Below are positions 53,926 through 60,402 of a stretch of 60,402 nucleotides of DNA, in pieces. The stretch is from an uncultured Bacteroidales bacterium (GTDB lineage: Bacteria; Bacteroidota; Bacteroidia; Bacteroidales; Bacteroidaceae), in NCBI GenBank assembly GCA_902760315.1, contig CACWFV010000027.1, positions 1 through 60,402 of the forward strand, written 5' to 3'. Position 1 is the stretch's first letter. Every line of letters begins with the position of its first letter. The notes beneath the pieces were generated by a model. The model was not told the origin of the DNA and did no database searches. It was given only the letters and a program-made list of their open reading frames with translations. Position numbers and translations under genes: made by a program.

Positions 53926-55113
53926 ATGGAAGCTTTCTTCAGGACGCATAGGTACTTGGTAGAGCATGTTAATGCACCGGTTCGTCGCACCCTCATGGAC
54001 GAAATCAATTGGAGTGACCGCATGATTGGCATCAAGGGTACGCGCGGCATTGGTAAGACAACTTTTTTGTTGCAATATGCCAAAGAAAAGTTTGACGTCA
54101 ACGACCGCCAATGTCTGTATATCAACATGAACAACTTCTATTTTCAGGGGCACGGCATAGCAGACTTCGCTGGCGAATTCTGTAACCATGGCGGCCGGGT
54201 GTTGCTTATCGACCAAGTGTTCAAACAACCCGACTGGAGTCTGGAGTTAAGAAAATGTTATGACCAATACCCCTACCTAAAGATTGTTTTCACGGGCAGT
54301 AGTGTGATGCGACTGAAAGATGAGAATCCGGAACTGAACGGAATCGTCAAGTCCTATAACCTTCGCGGTTTCTCATTCCGTGAGTTCATCAATCTGCTTA
54401 CAGGCAACAGTTTCCGTCCCTACTCACTAGAGGAAATACTGAAAAACCATGAGCACATCATCAAGGAGATACTGCCCAAGGTGTCGCCCCATCGTTACTT
54501 CCAGGACTATATCCACCATGGATTCTATCCGTTCTTTCAGGAACACCGTAACTATTCGGAGAATCTCTTGAAAACCATGAACATGATGACCGAGGTAGAC
54601 ATACTGCTTATCAAGCAGATTGAACTGAAGTACCTCAACAAAATCAAAAAATTGTTCTATCAGTTGGCTGAAGAGGGACCCAAGGCTCCCAACGTCAGCA
54701 AGCTGGCCCAGGATATTGAAACCAGCCGTGCTACGGTTATGAACTATATCAAGTATCTGACTGATGCCCGCCTGCTCAACATGATCTACCCCGCCGGTGA
54801 GGATTTCCCCAAGAAACCTTCCAAGGTCATGCTTCATAACTCCAATCTGCTCTATGCCATCTACCCTATTCACGTTGACAAACAGACAGCCATGGAGACA
54901 TTCTTTGTCAATTCGCTATGGAAGGACCATAAAGTCAACCAGCAGGGGCGTGACCAGTTCTATCTTGTCGACGAGCGGTTGAAGTTTCGCGTCTGCGATG
55001 CCAACAGTAAAACCAAGATACGCTATGCTCCCGACACCATATATGCACGTTACAATACCGAAATAGGCAAAGACAATCAGATTCCACTCTGGCTGTTGGG
55101 CTTTCTGTATTAA
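53926..55113 (+). CDS. AAA_14/DUF4143-type ATPase with altered Walker B
   Basis: 395 aa. Walker A GTRGIGKTT (K44) is intact. Walker B reads VLLIDQVFKQPDW: D96 is kept, but the catalytic Glu normally next to it (IDEVHK) is Q97. Sensor-like IVFTGSSVMRL follows. A winged-helix segment (NVSKLAQDIETSRATVMNYIKYL) and the DUF4143-like C-terminal domain complete it. The family is widespread in anaerobes with no settled function. The Gln suggests slow or absent ATP hydrolysis with retained binding. It is transcribed alone. Confidence 0.88.
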   Translation: MEAFFRTHRYLVEHVNAPVRRTLMDEINWSDRMIGIKGTRGIGKTTFLLQYAKEKFDVNDRQCLYINMNNFYFQGHGIADFAGEFCNHGGRVLLIDQVFKQPDWSLELRKCYDQYPYLKIVFTGSSVMRLKDENPELNGIVKSYNLRGFSFREFINLLTGNSFRPYSLEEILKNHEHIIKEILPKVSPHRYFQDYIHHGFYPFFQEHRNYSENLLKTMNMMTEVDILLIKQIELKYLNKIKKLFYQLAEEGPKAPNVSKLAQDIETSRATVMNYIKYLTDARLLNMIYPAGEDFPKKPSKVMLHNSNLLYAIYPIHVDKQTAMETFFVNSLWKDHKVNQQGRDQFYLVDERLKFRVCDANSKTKIRYAPDTIYARYNTEIGKDNQIPLWLLGFLY

Positions 55114-55170
55114 AACGTCCAAGCAAAATGCACAAACGCAAACGTTTTAGCATTATTTTGCCAACTACGC

Positions 55171-55201
55171 TTTGCACATTGCGATTTTATTCGTAACTTT
55201 G
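55171..55201 (+). promoter_or_regulatory. Promoter of nifJ
   Basis: TTTG (55171-55174), exact 19-bp spacer, TAACTTTG (55194-55201); the leader would be about 66 nt. Confidence 0.82.
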
Positions 55202-55258
55202 CAGGGTTTTAAAAGCACAAGACTACAGATAATATTGAAATATAACAAATATTTTTAA

Positions 55259-58761
<3,503 letters not shown>

Positions 58762-58805
58762 TCATCACGAAAAGTTTAGGGCTAATCCCCTATCCTATCT
58801 ATATC

Positions 58806-58842
58806 AAAGGAGCATCCGAATCTTTCGGATGCTCCTTTTCGT
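58806..58842. terminator. Bidirectional terminator between nifJ and the LytTR gene
   Basis: aaaggagcatccgaa (58806-58820) pairs perfectly with ttcggatgctccttt (58824-58838) across 3 nt; T's follow. Confidence 0.88.
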
Positions 58843-58846
58843 TATA

Positions 58847-59755
58847 CTACATAATCCCCTTAATTATCTCCTTGACGGCTACAACTTTGCTGCGGGAGAC
58901 GGGTATGGCATCATGGTTGTACTTCATTACAAGTTGCATGGAGCCAGACTTCGAAACAATATGTTCCACTTGGCCGAGGTTGACAATGAAAGCACGATGA
59001 CTGCGTACTATCATGGGATAGGCATGCAAAGTATCTTCCATCTGTTTCGATGTGGCGCGGAGCATGTCTGAACGAACCTGGCCTTCATGCCAGTGAACCA
59101 CTTTGACATAATTGCCAACCGCCTCTATATATAATAAGTGGGAGACGGAAAGCATAACTTTCTCATTGGTAGATCCCGTGAGAGTGATAACGTCTAGCTG
59201 CTCTATGGATGTGACTAAACCAGTCTTTTCTTCCTCGTATTTCTTCACACGATTTTCAGTCTCTTTCTGCAACAGTTGAAGCCGGCAGTTCAATTCTCGT
59301 GTTTCCTCCAACTCTAATGCCAGAAATCTGGTACGAAATTTATATCGCCAATAGAGCCCAACAATGAAGGAGCAGAAAGCCAGAAGCAGGATAGCCTGAA
59401 GGATTCCTTTCCACGTCAGCGGATCTGAGGCTCCTATGCTACTCATGGGGAAATGGAGGTAGGCGCAGATAAGAAGTGCCTCCAAGGGCGTATTAATCAG
59501 TTGAAACCACAAATTGCGGCGAATAATATACTCAACACCCTTGTCAAGCGATGTCGGTATGCTCAGGATATGGGTAACGACAGCCTCTGTGACATAACAG
59601 ACGCCGACCCCAAGTACCCAAATAGCCAAAAAGTGCAGATATAGCATCAGCCCTAACGCGTCTAAGCCAATAGGCTTGAACACGACAAAGGCAAGGCAGG
59701 TTATGCCTACGCTGATGATGCGTACCCTAAGAGTCTCTTTTTGAATTCCGTTCAT
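58847..59755 (-). CDS. Membrane-bound LytTR-domain regulator
   Basis: 302 aa from MNGIQKETLRVR (59755). The frame is open for 22 more codons, but these overlap a TACTTTTG promoter box at 59764-59771. Four transmembrane helices (about residues 12-150) are followed by a coiled coil (LELEETRELNCRLQLLQKETENRVKKYEEEK) and a C-terminal LytTR DNA-binding domain (VMLSVSHLLYIEAVGNYVKV, IVRSHRAFIVNLGQVEHI). There is no receiver domain, so signals probably arrive through the membrane part. The divergent LiaF-like gene is a likely target. Confidence 0.88.
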   Translation of the reverse strand: MNGIQKETLRVRIISVGITCLAFVVFKPIGLDALGLMLYLHFLAIWVLGVGVCYVTEAVVTHILSIPTSLDKGVEYIIRRNLWFQLINTPLEALLICAYLHFPMSSIGASDPLTWKGILQAILLLAFCSFIVGLYWRYKFRTRFLALELEETRELNCRLQLLQKETENRVKKYEEEKTGLVTSIEQLDVITLTGSTNEKVMLSVSHLLYIEAVGNYVKVVHWHEGQVRSDMLRATSKQMEDTLHAYPMIVRSHRAFIVNLGQVEHIVSKSGSMQLVMKYNHDAIPVSRSKVVAVKEIIKGIM

Positions 59756-59763
59756 ATCGGGTG

Positions 59764-59885
59764 CAAAAGTACGAAAATAAATCGAGATAGCATATGCGTT
59801 TCGTAACAGATTGACTGCCATTCGTCACATTTCCATGCAGGATATCCCAGAAAGTTGCGGGAAATGCTGTACCTTCGTAATTTTG
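59764..59885. promoter_or_regulatory. Divergent promoters between LytTR and LiaF-like genes
   Basis: Plus strand: TTGC (59855-59858), 19-bp spacer, TAATTTTG (59878-59885), about 44 bp before the LiaF-like ATG. Minus strand: TACTTTTG at 59764-59771, 8 bp before the LytTR ATG, with a weak -33. The 173-bp gap would also hold any LytTR binding sites. Confidence 0.6.
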
Positions 59886-59928
59886 CACTCGCAATCGTGC
59901 AACAACTATCAAATGTTTTAATGAGGTT

Positions 59929-60402
59929 ATGAAAAGAAGAACTGTTATTGGCAGCATTTTTATCGTGGCTGCCCTGTTAAAGTTGGCTACACTATGGGGT
60001 ATTCTCCATTGGAGATGGTTTGAAACCATGTCGGAAGGCCGATGGGCCATGTATTTCAGCATATTCGTTTTGCTATATGTCGGGGTACATCTTGTTATCG
60101 ACAGTTATCGTAGCAATCCAGACCAATGGCTGCATCGACCTATTCCACCGGCAGAAGAGGGCAAGCGCATCTGCTGTTCGGTTCATTACGGCGGCGACGA
60201 ATATATATATAAAGGTGAGCCCTTCCACGGTGCCCGACTTGATGCTTTCTGCGGTGGCATCCGCATGGATCTGCGCAATGCTGCAATTACGGAGGATGAG
60301 GAGATAGAGATTCATACTTTCTGTGGCGGAGTGGAACTCTTAGTGCCGCAGACGGTGAATGTGGTGGTCAAGAGTCGCACCTTTATTGGTGGCGTAGGCA
60401 AT
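59929..60402 (+). CDS. LiaF-like envelope protein, truncated by the window end
   Basis: 158 codons visible, no stop before the edge. Two transmembrane helices (GSIFIVAALLKLATLWGIL, about 8-26, and MYFSIFVLLYVGVHLVI, about 43-59) are followed by a soluble beta region with repeated CGG motifs (LDAFCGGIRMDLRNAAI, HTFCGGVELLVP). That pattern fits the LiaF/cell-wall-active antibiotic response C-terminal domain. It is divergent from the LytTR gene. Partners such as LiaS/LiaR are not in view. Confidence 0.8.
   Translation, partial: MKRRTVIGSIFIVAALLKLATLWGILHWRWFETMSEGRWAMYFSIFVLLYVGVHLVIDSYRSNPDQWLHRPIPPAEEGKRICCSVHYGGDEYIYKGEPFHGARLDAFCGGIRMDLRNAAITEDEEIEIHTFCGGVELLVPQTVNVVVKSRTFIGGVGN

Overview
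The window looks like a chromosomal segment of an anaerobic Bacteroidales bacterium, most likely Prevotellaceae (Prevotella/Segatella-like). The evidence is repeated TTTG-N19/20-TAnnTTTG promoters, an LpxC-FabZ fusion, a NUDIX-type AraR arabinose operon, a reg_prop/Y_Y_Y sensor kinase, HU-CCDC81/SPOR proteins, pyruvate:ferredoxin oxidoreductase and a 31-aa 'smalltalk' protein. All family names come from reading the translations; no search was run.

Layout. 1-4450: accessory module with a frameshifted XRE regulator, a KilAC-like protein, a VapE-type P-loop ATPase, an M15-type peptidase carrying an in-frame palindromic insertion, a zinc-ribbon protein, an orphan HigA, a split HU protein and smalltalk, among many hairpins and short repeats. 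4708: tRNA-Arg. 4897-13504 (minus): tex, a small membrane protein, and the arabinose operon galM-symporter-araR-araD-araA. 13619-21430 (minus): envelope block HD hydrolase, lpxD, lpxC/fabZ, lpxA, miaA, PBP1a. 21560-21752: 21-bp tandem array and a compound hairpin. 21888-33813: GH3 glycosidase, LolA-like protein, truA, DMT transporter, MarR, FHA, HU/SPOR, an rmlC remnant, ugd, lipoprotein, nitrilase, Dcu transporter. 34213-34766: four tRNAs (Thr, Gly, Ser, Glu; minus). 34844-44601 (minus): purU-hisH-hisA-hisF-hisIE-ftsE-lysC-lysA-uvrA. 44876-53781 (plus): a five-gene signalling operon. 53926-60402: an AAA ATPase, a nifJ gene broken by a deletion, a membrane LytTR regulator and a divergent LiaF-like gene cut by the window end.

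The strongest candidate for an undescribed system is 44876-53781. Five genes are joined by four consecutive 4-bp ATGA overlaps: a REC-SpoIIE-type phosphatase, a membrane-anchored coiled-coil/WD40 protein, a large propeller sensor 'kinase' whose phospho-acceptor His is Asp, a small soluble kinase with an intact His, and a TonB-dependent receptor with an N-terminal TPR-like region. Together they could form a signalling chain from outer membrane to cytoplasm, with a non-phosphorylatable sensor working through a paired soluble kinase and ending in a phosphatase instead of a DNA-binding protein.

Three genes are visibly broken: the XRE gene (one base in an A run), HU (short deletion) and nifJ (about 94 bp missing). 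Whether these are biological or assembly errors cannot be decided from the sequence alone.
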